Assembly (NCBI RefSeq): GCF_017086405.1
Contig: NZ_CP070973.1
Span: 5,054,739-5,118,738, forward strand
Origin: Mycobacterium gordonae
GTDB taxonomy: Bacteria; Actinomycetota; Actinomycetes; Mycobacteriales; Mycobacteriaceae
DNA length: 64,000 bases
Direction: 5' to 3'
Shown: one piece after another, positions 1 to 7,582 of the stretch
Numbering within the stretch: the stretch's first letter is position 1
How the letters are laid out: the number at the start of each line of letters is the position of its first letter
Made by a program: the position numbers and the translations under genes
Notes under the pieces: generated by a model
Databases searched by the model: none
What the model was told of the DNA's origin: nothing
The model's input: the letters and a program-made list of their open reading frames with translations, nothing else

Positions 1-2
1 GT

Positions 3-380
3 CAACCACAGCAAGCCATGTGGTTGGAATCCGCCGGGGGCGGACTACACGTCAGTTCGGCCGGCAAGTGGTTGGCCGTCATGACAGAGGCTGAACTAGC
101 CGCCACCGACGCCGAAAGACGCGCCTTCGGACAGTTGAGATGGCATGGCGCACATGGTGACCGGCACACCGCCATGACTGTCCTGACGTATGGCACGAAC
201 ACCGACGAAATCATCGGCGCGTTGCACGGGGCACTTCTCTCCGACGCCGAATTGCGTTGTCCACAGGAATGGGCCCACTATCACGATCCGTTCGGTGATT
301 GGCATAAGCAGACCTGCGACTTGCCGGTCGAGGCGACCACCGACACTCCGGCACACCACAACGACACAAGTGACCGCTGA
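3..380 (+). CDS. COG0523 (CobW-type) GTPase, C-terminal part only
   Basis: The reading frame is open to the left window edge, so only the last ~125 residues are seen. They match the CobW C-terminal domain of COG0523 GTPases: a WLESAGG stretch, a ...GDRHTAMTVLTYG strand, then ALLSDAEL and a W-x5-DPFGDWH ending. The last pattern is the usual tail of these metallochaperone-like proteins. The GTPase domain and its CxCC motif must lie upstream of the window. It converges on the next COG0523 gene (432-1574, minus strand), with 51 bases between stops. COG0523 proteins are thought to deliver or allocate zinc (or another metal) to client enzymes. The family call rests on sequence pattern recognition. 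Confidence 0.72.
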   Translation, partial: QPQQAMWLESAGGGLHVSSAGKWLAVMTEAELAATDAERRAFGQLRWHGAHGDRHTAMTVLTYGTNTDEIIGALHGALLSDAELRCPQEWAHYHDPFGDWHKQTCDLPVEATTDTPAHHNDTSDR

Positions 381-431
381 TGGATGCCCGACGCGGCAGT
401 CCGCGGAAATCTGCCCCGCTTCTCCCCACCG

Positions 432-1574
432 TCAGTGGGTGTGAGCTACTTCCCACTTCGGCAATGGATCGGGAAACGTCGTCCAGTGTTCTTGTCCCGC
501 TGCAAATTCGAGATCAGTGAGGAGGGCGGAAACCAGCAGCCGCCGCACGGAAGCATGATCGAGCCGAACACCGATGAACACGATTTCCTGTCCGGGACTC
601 ATGTCTGTCGACGACCAGTATTGCGCCGGTTCGATGACCAGATTCGGGCCGGCCTGTGACCAGATCGCCACGATCTGCGGGCGGCTGGCAATCCAGCAGA
701 ATCCCTTGCTGCGCAGCAGACCACGAACCTGACCCAACGCCGCGTCCAACCGCTGCGGATGGAAAGGGCGGTCCGCGCGGAAAGTCAGACTGCTGATGCC
801 GTATTCCTCCGTCTCGGGAATGTGACCGCCGGCGATCTCTTCGTCCCAGCCAGGTACCTCCTCTGCGGCCAGCGGGTTGAAGAGACCGGTGTCCAGCACG
901 TCACTCAGTTCCACTCGGCCGTTGACGGTCCGCACGATCTTCGCTGACGGATTCAGTCGACGCAGCGTCGTTTCGACCCTGTTCACAGTGTCCTGGCCCA
1001 CTAAATCAGTCTTGTTGAGCAGCAGGACATCGGCGAACTCCACCTGGTCGACGAGCAGGTCCGCGATGCTTCGGTAATCACCGTCGGCGGCCGCTAACTG
1101 CCTGTCGGCCAATGCCTCACCACGAATAAGTTCGGACAGAAACGTTGCGGCATCGACGAGCGTGACCATGGTGTCGAGGGTCGCGACCTGAGACAGGCTG
1201 GACCCGTCCTCGAACTCCCAGGCAAAAGTCGCGGCGACCGGCATCGGCTCGGAGATGCCGGTCGATTCAATGATCAAGTTGTCGAATCGGTTCTGGCGGG
1301 CCAACAGCCCCACCGTGTCGAGCAGGTCTTGACGCAATGTGCAGCAGATGCACCCGTTGGTCAATTCGACCAGCGTTTCGTCAGTGCGATCCAGGTGGCC
1401 CTGCCCGGCGATCAGGGCGGCATCGATGTTGACCTCGCTCATGTCGTTGACGATCACCGCTACCCGGCGGCCGTCCCGGTTGGCCAGAATGTGGTTGAGC
1501 AGTGTGGTCTTGCCGGCACCGAGGAAGCCGGACAATACGGTGACCGGCAGAGGTAGGGGCGCCGCAGCAGCCAT
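432..1574 (-). CDS. COG0523 family GTPase, putative zinc metallochaperone
   Basis: A 380-residue P-loop GTPase. Walker A GFLGAGKT is at residues 16-23, the family's metal-binding NGCICC (CxCC) is at 73-78, and an NKTD guanine-specificity motif follows in the middle. The CobW C-terminal domain ends in ...DPLPKWEVAHTH, giving two terminal histidines that could bind metal. It starts 3 bases after the stop of the upstream L31 gene (1578-1832), so the two are almost certainly one operon read from the Zur-type palindrome at 1959-1981. The family hydrolyses GTP to load metal into clients. Pairing with a zinc-free ribosomal paralogue points to zinc starvation. Confidence 0.9.
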   Translation of the reverse strand: MAAAAPLPLPVTVLSGFLGAGKTTLLNHILANRDGRRVAVIVNDMSEVNIDAALIAGQGHLDRTDETLVELTNGCICCTLRQDLLDTVGLLARQNRFDNLIIESTGISEPMPVAATFAWEFEDGSSLSQVATLDTMVTLVDAATFLSELIRGEALADRQLAAADGDYRSIADLLVDQVEFADVLLLNKTDLVGQDTVNRVETTLRRLNPSAKIVRTVNGRVELSDVLDTGLFNPLAAEEVPGWDEEIAGGHIPETEEYGISSLTFRADRPFHPQRLDAALGQVRGLLRSKGFCWIASRPQIVAIWSQAGPNLVIEPAQYWSSTDMSPGQEIVFIGVRLDHASVRRLLVSALLTDLEFAAGQEHWTTFPDPLPKWEVAHTH

Positions 1575-1577
1575 AGC

Positions 1578-1832
1578 TCATCGACTCCCGTAGCGGCGGC
1601 GGAATTTTTCCACCTGACCAGCCGAATCGAGCAAGCGCCGGGTGCCCGTCCAGAACGGATGAGAATCGCAGGTCACTTCCACCACGACAAGCGGATACGT
1701 CTGGATGCCCTCGGGCGTCTCGATGTCGATTGTTCGTGAACTGGTGACAGTCGACCGCGTCAGAAAAGTCTTTCCGGTAGTCGCATCTTGAAAAACCACC
1801 GGGCGGTAGTCCGGGTGGATGCCACTTCTCAT
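1578..1832 (-). CDS. rpmE2: 50S ribosomal protein L31 type B (zinc-independent paralogue)
   Basis: An 84-residue protein beginning MRSGIHPDYRPVVFQD and carrying the SHPFWTG and KFRRRYG blocks of L31. It has a single cysteine, so the CxxC zinc ribbon of the primary L31 is missing; this is the C-minus, type B form. Such paralogues replace zinc-containing L31 in ribosomes when zinc is scarce and so release zinc. The start ATG is preceded by GGAGAAAG, a clear ribosome-binding site. It is the first gene of the operon with the COG0523 GTPase downstream, and the Zur-type palindrome lies about 127 bases upstream. Confidence 0.93.
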   Translation of the reverse strand: MRSGIHPDYRPVVFQDATTGKTFLTRSTVTSSRTIDIETPEGIQTYPLVVVEVTCDSHPFWTGTRRLLDSAGQVEKFRRRYGSR

Positions 1833-1958
1833 CTTTCTCCTTCAGATCTAGCCGCTGCACACGAAGAGTCGGAGGCCTCCGACGAGCGCGGCGGCATACG
1901 ACCGACCGCCCTCGCCGACTCGCGGGGCCAACTCACGGGGTGAGCTACCTCGCTCGCC

Positions 1959-1981
1959 TTATTGAAAACGATTTTCAATAA
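1959..1981. promoter_or_regulatory. Zur-box palindrome upstream of rpmE2
   Basis: This is a perfect inverted repeat with 10-base arms (TTATTGAAAA and TTTTCAATAA) around a 3-base centre (CGA). It matches the TGAAAA-N3-TTTTCA core of mycobacterial Zur operators. It lies in the 377-base gap between rpmE2 (minus) and the YibE/F-like gene (plus) and could serve either, with rpmE2 the closer. I saw nothing else in this gap. Confidence 0.85.
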
Positions 1982-2209
1982 ATCGCACTCTACATCCCTC
2001 GCGTTGGCCTGTCGAAGCCGTCGATAGCCCCGTGCATTCGCTGGAAGCTGGACACCAGCCATCAGCCTCGCCATCCCGGCGAACCCGCGTGACTCGACCC
2101 CCCGATGTCACCGTGTCGGGTGTCGCATGCCGCTGCGGTCACCGAGATTCAACGTCTGATCGATCGGTATCTTTCCCCGTCGCAGCAGCTCGGCCCTACG
2201 GTGTAGCGC

Positions 2210-3484
2210 GTGGCACACACGCATTCACACTCACTCGGCGCCGGCTCGAGCCGAGCCGCGCTCGGGCCGACATCGGCGAAGATCGTCGTTGGACTACTGG
2301 CAGCAATCGCCGCGTCGGTGGTGGCCGGCCTGGCGTGGCTGTGGCCGCACCAGCAGCATGTCGACATTCCGATGCCTTTCCAGAATTCGTCGGGTGGCGC
2401 TGTCACCACGGAGGCCGGACACGTGCTATCCAGCCAGCTGGGCGACTGTGGGAGCCCCTCAGCAAGTCAGGTGCTCACCACTTCGGCCCAGCCCGGCATG
2501 CCCGGTTCCGGACGGTGTGTGCTGACCATGGTCACAATCGATTCCGGACCAAACGCGGGCGCTTACACGGCATTTGAGTTCACCCCGGGTCCCGGTCAGC
2601 CCCACCTCACAGCGGGCGACCATATCCGGATCACGCGACAGGTCGACGCCGGAGGTGCGACCACTTATGCGTTCTACGACTACGAACGTGGCTGGCCGTT
2701 GGCGGCCCTGGCGATTGCGTTTGCGCTGGTCGTCGTCGTGGTCGCTCGCTGGCGGGGGCTACTGGCGCTGGTCGGTATCGTGGTGGCTTTCGCTGTGCTG
2801 GTGGCATTTCTGCTTCCGGCACTCCGAGAAGGCGCACCCGCAGTACCCGTAGCGGTGGTGGCGTCAGCGGTAATTCTCTACGCGGTGATCTATCTCGCGC
2901 ATGGGGTGAGTCTGCGAACGAGCGCGGCCCTGCTGGGGACCCTGTCGTCGTTGTTCCTTGCCGCATTATTGTCCTGGGCCGCCATCGATCTGACCCACCT
3001 CACCGGCCTGTCCGACGAGCAGAACTCCGACGTCGCCGCCTATCTGGGCAACGTGTCGATCCGCGGATTACTGTTGGCCGGGTTCATCATCGGATCACTG
3101 GGCGTGCTCAACGACGTGACGGTCACCCAATCGTCGACGGTCTTCGAACTCGCACACCTGGGTGGAGACTCGTCGCGCCGCGCCATCTTCCTGGGCGCCA
3201 TTCGAGTGGGCCGCGACCACATCGCCAGCACGGTGTACACGCTGGTGCTGGCCTACGCCGGGAGCTCGCTACCCCTGCTGCTGTTGTTCAGCGTCGCCAA
3301 CAGATCATTGGGTGACGTGATGATGAGCGAGAGCATCGCCATCGAATTGGCCCGCTCTGCCGTGGGCGGGATCGCTCTGGCGCTCTCGGTGCCGCTGACC
3401 ACGGCCATTGCGGTGATGCTAGCCAAACCCGGCGATCCTGCATCGGCCACGCCCGCTCCATCCGCCCGACCCGGCAGCAAATAG
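2210..3484 (+). CDS. YibE/F-like multi-pass membrane protein
   Basis: A 424-residue protein starting at GTG. The N-terminus MAHTHSHS holds three alternating histidines, a possible metal-binding patch. One membrane helix (about residues 24-45) is followed by a ~110-residue extracytoplasmic domain with two cysteines. About seven more helices follow, including the conserved GSLGVLNDVTVTQ segment typical of YibE/F proteins. The molecular function of YibE/F is not established. Its place between two COG0523 operons and between two Zur-type boxes suggests a role in metal homeostasis, which is inference. The nearest upstream box (1959-1981) is about 230 bases away. Confidence 0.8.
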   Translation: MAHTHSHSLGAGSSRAALGPTSAKIVVGLLAAIAASVVAGLAWLWPHQQHVDIPMPFQNSSGGAVTTEAGHVLSSQLGDCGSPSASQVLTTSAQPGMPGSGRCVLTMVTIDSGPNAGAYTAFEFTPGPGQPHLTAGDHIRITRQVDAGGATTYAFYDYERGWPLAALAIAFALVVVVVARWRGLLALVGIVVAFAVLVAFLLPALREGAPAVPVAVVASAVILYAVIYLAHGVSLRTSAALLGTLSSLFLAALLSWAAIDLTHLTGLSDEQNSDVAAYLGNVSIRGLLLAGFIIGSLGVLNDVTVTQSSTVFELAHLGGDSSRRAIFLGAIRVGRDHIASTVYTLVLAYAGSSLPLLLLFSVANRSLGDVMMSESIAIELARSAVGGIALALSVPLTTAIAVMLAKPGDPASATPAPSARPGSK

Positions 3485-3602
3485 GTTGTGCTGCAGCGAT
3501 ATAGCCAGCCGACGCCCGTCCCCGCCCGCCACGAAGCCAATCGATCCCCGCGGGGCCGACCCACGCGGGTCACGTCGCGAGCCAACATATGCGAAAGCTA
3601 CG

Positions 3603-3624
3603 ATTTGAAAATGATTTTCAATAA
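3603..3624. promoter_or_regulatory. Zur-box palindrome upstream of the second COG0523 operon
   Basis: The core TTGAAAA-TGA-TTTTCAA (3605-3621) is a perfect 7+3+7 palindrome that shares the TGAAAA-N3-TTTTCA core with the box at 1959. It ends 18 bases before the GTG of the small protein gene at 3640, so a repressor bound here would block that operon. Confidence 0.82.
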
Positions 3625-3639
3625 CGTTTAACTTGGCCT

Positions 3640-3957
3640 GTGCCTGGGCCTCTGCACGGACTACTGGCGGGCGGCGGTGATGACCTCGGCGCGCACGACG
3701 CGCGCCGACGGTCGCATGCCATCCACCTCGCCGAACATGTTCGCACCGTCCTTCAGCTGCCCGACGATATCGCCGTCACCGTACAACAGCTGACGTGCCG
3801 CGAGACCGATTGTCCGCCAATCGAGACGGCCATCGCCGTGCTCGCCTCACCGCCTCGGCGCTGGAACCTCCATCAACCCCTGCTCGAAATCACAGCTGAC
3901 GTCGTGACCCGGCTCATCAGCGAACACCCGACCGGAGGCCGACATGACGACCACTGA
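3640..3957 (+). CDS. Small conserved-type protein with Cys-x5-Cys-Pro-Pro motif, function unknown
   Basis: A 105-residue protein that is first in an operon under a Zur-type box and overlaps the COG0523 start by 14 bases. I cannot name a family. The central stretch VTVQQLTCRETDCPPIET holds two cysteines five residues apart followed by PP and Glu. It resembles short proteins I recall beside COG0523 genes in other actinobacteria. An HLAEHV segment and a terminal HDDH add more potential metal ligands. The GTG start has no clear ribosome-binding site and lies close to the operator, so a leaderless message is possible. A metal-handling partner of the GTPase is a guess from context. Confidence 0.6.
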   Translation: MPGPLHGLLAGGGDDLGAHDARRRSHAIHLAEHVRTVLQLPDDIAVTVQQLTCRETDCPPIETAIAVLASPPRRWNLHQPLLEITADVVTRLISEHPTGGRHDDH

Positions 3958-4957
3958 CGGACGTATTCCAGTCACGGTACTCACCGGATTCCTGGGATCT
4001 GGCAAGACAACTCTGCTCAACCGCATACTGCGAGAACGGCACGGCAGGCGTATCGCGGTGATCGAGAACGAATTCGGCGAGGTTGGGGTCGACGACGCCT
4101 TGGTGCTCGACGCGGAGGAGGAGGTGTTCGAGATGAACAACGGCTGCATCTGTTGCACTGTGCGCGGTGACCTCATTCGAATCCTCGGTGCACTCATGCG
4201 ACGCAAGGACCGCTTCGACGCCATCATCATCGAGACCACGGGCCTCGCAGATCCCGCGCCTGTTGCACAGACCTTCTTCATGGACGACGTGCTGCGCGCA
4301 CAGCTGCGCCTCGACGCGATCGTGACGGTTGTCGACGCGAAACATGTGCTGATCCACCTGGATGAGGTGAAGCCGGACGGAGTCGAAAATGAAGCGGTCG
4401 AACAGATCGCTTTCGCCGACCGGGTCGTACTTAACAAGCAGGACCTGGTCGACCCCGGGCAGATCGCCACCGTCACCGAGCGTATCCGCAGCATCAACGC
4501 CGCCGTGGTGGTGCTGCCCGCGGTGCAGTGTGACGTCGACCTGGCTGACGTACTCGACGTGCACGCGTTCGACCTGGAGCACGTCTTGGCGGCCGAGCCT
4601 GACTTCCTCGACCCCGACAACGAGCATCAGCATGACGCCTCCGTCAGCAGCGTAGGCATCGACATCGATGGCACAGTGAACGTCGAAAAGCTCAACGAAT
4701 GGCTCGGAAAGCTGCTCGCCGAACGCGGCCCAGACTTGTTCCGCAGCAAGGGAGTATTGAATCTGGCCGGCACCGATCAGCGTTATGTGTTCCAAGGCGT
4801 GCACATGCTGCACGACGGTCAGCTTGGGGCGCCATGGCGGCAGGGTGAGTCCCGGCGCAACCGAATGATTTTCATCGGGCGAGATCTTGATCGCGTGGAG
4901 CTCCAAGAAAGTTTTCGCGCCTGCCTCTTGGATGCTCCCTTGCCGGCAGCGCGATGA
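3944..4957 (+). CDS. COG0523 family GTPase, putative zinc metallochaperone (second complete copy)
   Basis: A 337-residue P-loop GTPase. Walker A GFLGSGKT is at 15-22, the metal motif NGCICC at 66-71, and NKQD supplies guanine specificity. A linker DNEHQHD rich in His and Asp precedes the CobW C-terminal domain. A GGAGG ribosome-binding site lies just before the ATG. It overlaps the small protein upstream by 14 bases and the WD40-type gene downstream by 4 (ATGA), so the three are translationally coupled. It differs clearly from the 432-1574 copy, so it is not a recent duplicate. The client protein is unknown; the WD40 protein is the obvious candidate partner. Confidence 0.92.
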   Translation: MTTTDGRIPVTVLTGFLGSGKTTLLNRILRERHGRRIAVIENEFGEVGVDDALVLDAEEEVFEMNNGCICCTVRGDLIRILGALMRRKDRFDAIIIETTGLADPAPVAQTFFMDDVLRAQLRLDAIVTVVDAKHVLIHLDEVKPDGVENEAVEQIAFADRVVLNKQDLVDPGQIATVTERIRSINAAVVVLPAVQCDVDLADVLDVHAFDLEHVLAAEPDFLDPDNEHQHDASVSSVGIDIDGTVNVEKLNEWLGKLLAERGPDLFRSKGVLNLAGTDQRYVFQGVHMLHDGQLGAPWRQGESRRNRMIFIGRDLDRVELQESFRACLLDAPLPAAR

Positions 4958-6000
4958 CGACAACGTCGGGCGCCGCGGTGAAAGAGGTGCTATGGCAGGC
5001 CGAACTGGGCGAGCCGGTACTGGGAATCGGCCCACTTGCCGACACCGTGATCGTCGGGGGATCTGAGGGCAACATTCTCGTTTCAGATGCCGACGGCCGC
5101 GAGCGGCTGCGTCTGGCGTGTGATGACTTTCTCCTGGCCATGGCCACCAGCCCAGACGGGTCACGGCTCGCGGTCGGTGGCGGCCAACGTCTTGTGTTGT
5201 TCGACCTTTCGAGCGGGTCAGTGCTGGCCGACATACCCCATCAGTGGTGCGGCTGCCTGGCCTGGGCCACCAAGACCGGCGACCTCGCCGCCAACGACGG
5301 ACGATCGGTGCGGGTGTACACCCGCGACGGCCAACTCCGCTGGACTTCCCCGCCGCTGCAGAGCACGGTGGCCGGAGTGGCCTGGATGCGCGCGGACGGC
5401 CGAAGGCTGGCGGCTGCCGCATACCAGGGCGTCACGATCTTCGAGCCAGGTACCAATCGGACAATTGCCGAGCTGGCCGCGCCGGGAGCAATCGCCGGGA
5501 TAGCGGTCGAGCCCAGGGGGCGCTGGGTGGTCGGCGGCAGCCAGGACGCCACACTGCATGGCTGGAATGTGCGTGACCGCAGCGACTTTCAGATGAGCGG
5601 ATTTCCCAGACGGGTGTCTCGGCTTGCGTTCGAATCCGCAGGCCGGTGGATGTGCTGCGACAGTGGCGACACTGTCGTCTTCTGGGATTTCTCCGGTCGC
5701 GGCCCCACCGGGCGGCATGGGCTCGTCGCCGAGTGGCACAACGCGGATGTCACCGCCCTGGCCTGGTTACCGACGGACGGTCTCAACCCGGTCCTGATCT
5801 CAGGTGACGCTGGCGGCGGCGTTGCCTTGTGGCGGCTTCGGCCGAAAAGTCAGCCAGGTGGGCGGATCGGCCCTTTCTGGAAAACGGCTACCGGTGACCC
5901 GGTCGAAGCGGTGGCGGCCGCCGGCAATCGCATCTTCTCCGGCCACCGCTCCGGAGTGGTGCGCTGCTATGACTCCGGCTCCTCGGCGGGAAGCCGCTAA
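4954..6000 (+). CDS. WD40-type beta-propeller protein
   Basis: A 348-residue protein built of ~40-residue blade-like units. Recurrent patterns are LAMATSPDGSRLAVGGGQRLVLFDL, AGIAVEPRGRWVVGGSQDATLHGWNV, ALAWLPTDGLNPVLISGDAGGGVALW and NRIFSGHRSGVVRCYD. No signal peptide or membrane segment is visible, so it should be cytosolic. WD40 proteins act as scaffolds and are uncommon in bacteria. Its ATG overlaps the stop of the COG0523 GTPase by 4 bases, and both lie downstream of a Zur-type box, so it is probably made under zinc limitation with the GTPase. Catalytic activity is not suggested by anything in the sequence. Confidence 0.85.
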   Translation: MTTTSGAAVKEVLWQAELGEPVLGIGPLADTVIVGGSEGNILVSDADGRERLRLACDDFLLAMATSPDGSRLAVGGGQRLVLFDLSSGSVLADIPHQWCGCLAWATKTGDLAANDGRSVRVYTRDGQLRWTSPPLQSTVAGVAWMRADGRRLAAAAYQGVTIFEPGTNRTIAELAAPGAIAGIAVEPRGRWVVGGSQDATLHGWNVRDRSDFQMSGFPRRVSRLAFESAGRWMCCDSGDTVVFWDFSGRGPTGRHGLVAEWHNADVTALAWLPTDGLNPVLISGDAGGGVALWRLRPKSQPGGRIGPFWKTATGDPVEAVAAAGNRIFSGHRSGVVRCYDSGSSAGSR

Positions 6001-6122
6001 GCCTGGCCACCGCCACGGACATCGCTCGCGGAGCAACTACAGCGATCCGGACCGCCCATCTCACCAAAGGTGATTGCGTCCAACGCATCACACTGCTGTG
6101 GCCGGCAATATCTGCCGAGTTC

Positions 6123-6536
6123 TCAAGCCTCGCGGCATCCCGGGCACGTCCCGTAGAAATTGATGTAGTGAGCGATGTCGGCGAAGTGATACTGAGACGC
6201 GAATTCATCGGTGTGTTCTTCCAGAGATTTGGGGCTGAATGCCACCGCATGTCCGCAACGCCGACAGAGCAGGTAATGCGCGTGCTCGGTGCCGTCGTGC
6301 AGACGGTAGAGAACTTCCCCATCCTCGGCACGTTGGGTGGCGGCGATCTGCTCCTCGGCCAACGCGTGAAGGATCCGGTAAACCGTAGTCAACGCAACCA
6401 AGTCCGCCTGGCGCTGGCAGATTTCGAGGTAGAGCTGTCGGGCGCTGCGGAACTTGTCGCAGGCGCTCAGCGCATCCAGAACCGCTTGGCGTTTTGCCGT
6501 GCTTCGACGTCGTTGTCTTAACGGTGGCGCGGACAT
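6123..6536 (-). CDS. Fur-family transcriptional regulator, Zur-like
   Basis: A 137-residue protein from the chosen ATG (an upstream in-frame ATG would add 16 residues). The N-terminal winged helix includes RQAVLDAL and LTTVYRILHAL. The C-terminal metal domain has HDGTEHAHYLLCRRCGH and a final GTCPGC, giving the two CxxC pairs of the structural zinc site, with HFADIAHY between. This is the layout of Fur/Zur proteins, which repress with metal bound. Its position beside three Zur-type palindromes makes zinc the likely signal. It may be an extra paralogue, since M. tuberculosis zur sits next to smtB elsewhere. The box at 6694-6714 lies upstream and may also control it. Confidence 0.85.
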   Translation of the reverse strand: MSAPPLRQRRRSTAKRQAVLDALSACDKFRSARQLYLEICQRQADLVALTTVYRILHALAEEQIAATQRAEDGEVLYRLHDGTEHAHYLLCRRCGHAVAFSPKSLEEHTDEFASQYHFADIAHYINFYGTCPGCREA

Positions 6537-6693
6537 CGGGGCGCTCCTTCTGTGTTGCCTGGCGGGAACCGGTCCGGCGCACACGTCGATCTACCACCCC
6601 TGGATCACTGCGGCGGCCGCCTCATGATGAGCACGTCGGGGCCTTGCCTGATCCTTTCGCGTAGAACTGGTGCCGGTCATGTTACGGTAACCT

Positions 6694-6714
6694 TAATGAA
6701 GATGATTGTCATTA
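6694..6714. promoter_or_regulatory. Zur-box palindrome between the Fur-like regulator and the methyltransferase gene
   Basis: The outer arms TAATGA and TCATTA are perfect inverted repeats, and the 9-base centre resembles the AAAATCATTTT core with two mismatches. It ends 16 bases before the methyltransferase ATG at 6731 and lies about 158 bases upstream of the regulator start. It is therefore best placed to repress the methyltransferase and possibly the regulator itself. Confidence 0.75.
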
Positions 6715-6730
6715 TCGACCGAGGATGCCG

Positions 6731-7489
6731 ATGACTCGTAGCACAGACTCGTCCACAATCGCCAGCGGCCATGCCGATGCGTACGCGCAGTCCGCGGAGT
6801 TCTACGAGGTGATGGCACTGCCGCACTGGGAGCCCAAGCGCGCCGTGCTGCAGTCGGCCCTGTCCGAAGCCGGCGAGATCACCGAGCCGATCGTTGATAT
6901 CGGTTCTGGCACCGGACTTTCGACGATGGCGGTCGCAGAATCGGTGCCAGCTGTTCCAATCCACGCCGTCGAGCCTTCGCCTGCAATGCGCGCCGTGTTG
7001 ATGTCGCGCATTCTCACCCGAGAAGACATAACCAACAGGGTGACCGTCCATGCAGAGACTGCTGAGCGCTTCACCCTGCCGGACCGAATCGGTGCCGCCG
7101 TGTTATTCGGGGTGATCGGTTTTCTCGACCCGCAAGCGCGAGAACACTTCTGGCAGAATCTGCGGCCACGACTGACGCCGCAGGCCCCAGTTCTCGTGGA
7201 GGTCATGGCCCTTGAGCAGCCCATGGAGATACCCGAGTTGATGATCGCTCAGCAGCAAGTCGGCAACCGCCGCAACGAGATACTGATTTCCGGCGAGCCT
7301 GCTGGTGTCGACGCAGAACTGTGGACCATGCGTTACGTGGTACGCGAAGGCGACTCGATCGTCAGGGAGTTCACCTCGAACTACACGTGGCACACCGTCG
7401 GTCTGGCCGCGCTCGCACGCGAAGCCAAAGCACACGACATGACCTTCCAACAGGTGCATCCCCTCATCGGCGTGATGCACCCGCGATGA
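6731..7489 (+). CDS. Class I SAM-dependent methyltransferase
   Basis: A 252-residue protein. The SAM-binding motif VDIGSGTGLSTM is followed by an acidic HAVEPSPAMRAV loop, and a later IGAAVLFGVIGFLDP segment corresponds to motif IV. I chose ATG 6731 because GAGGA lies just in front; an ATG six bases upstream in the same frame is also possible. The substrate cannot be read from the sequence. The Zur-type box immediately upstream indicates induction in zinc shortage. A zincophore- or cofactor-related substrate is one hypothesis, but no biosynthetic partner genes are next to it: the following gene is an IS110 transposase that may have separated it from former neighbours. Confidence 0.85.
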   Translation: MTRSTDSSTIASGHADAYAQSAEFYEVMALPHWEPKRAVLQSALSEAGEITEPIVDIGSGTGLSTMAVAESVPAVPIHAVEPSPAMRAVLMSRILTREDITNRVTVHAETAERFTLPDRIGAAVLFGVIGFLDPQAREHFWQNLRPRLTPQAPVLVEVMALEQPMEIPELMIAQQQVGNRRNEILISGEPAGVDAELWTMRYVVREGDSIVREFTSNYTWHTVGLAALAREAKAHDMTFQQVHPLIGVMHPR

Positions 7490-7582
7490 GCGTGTTCAAC
7501 GGCGGACTGAGCTGACCGGCTGACCAGAACCGCAGGTGGACTTGTCCTTGGGCACCTGAAAGACATCTCACGAAGTTAAAGG

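Noticed and set aside
3917..5422. A 501-codon minus-strand frame opposite the second COG0523 and WD40-type genes.
   Set aside because: Antisense shadow with no domain; the plus-strand genes have Walker A, NGCICC and propeller blades and a Zur-type operator.
6731..7489. The Zur-linked methyltransferase as the missing MysB of the MAA cluster.
   Set aside because: It is over 50 kb away, lies behind a Zur-type operator, and shows no feature tying it to mycosporine synthesis.
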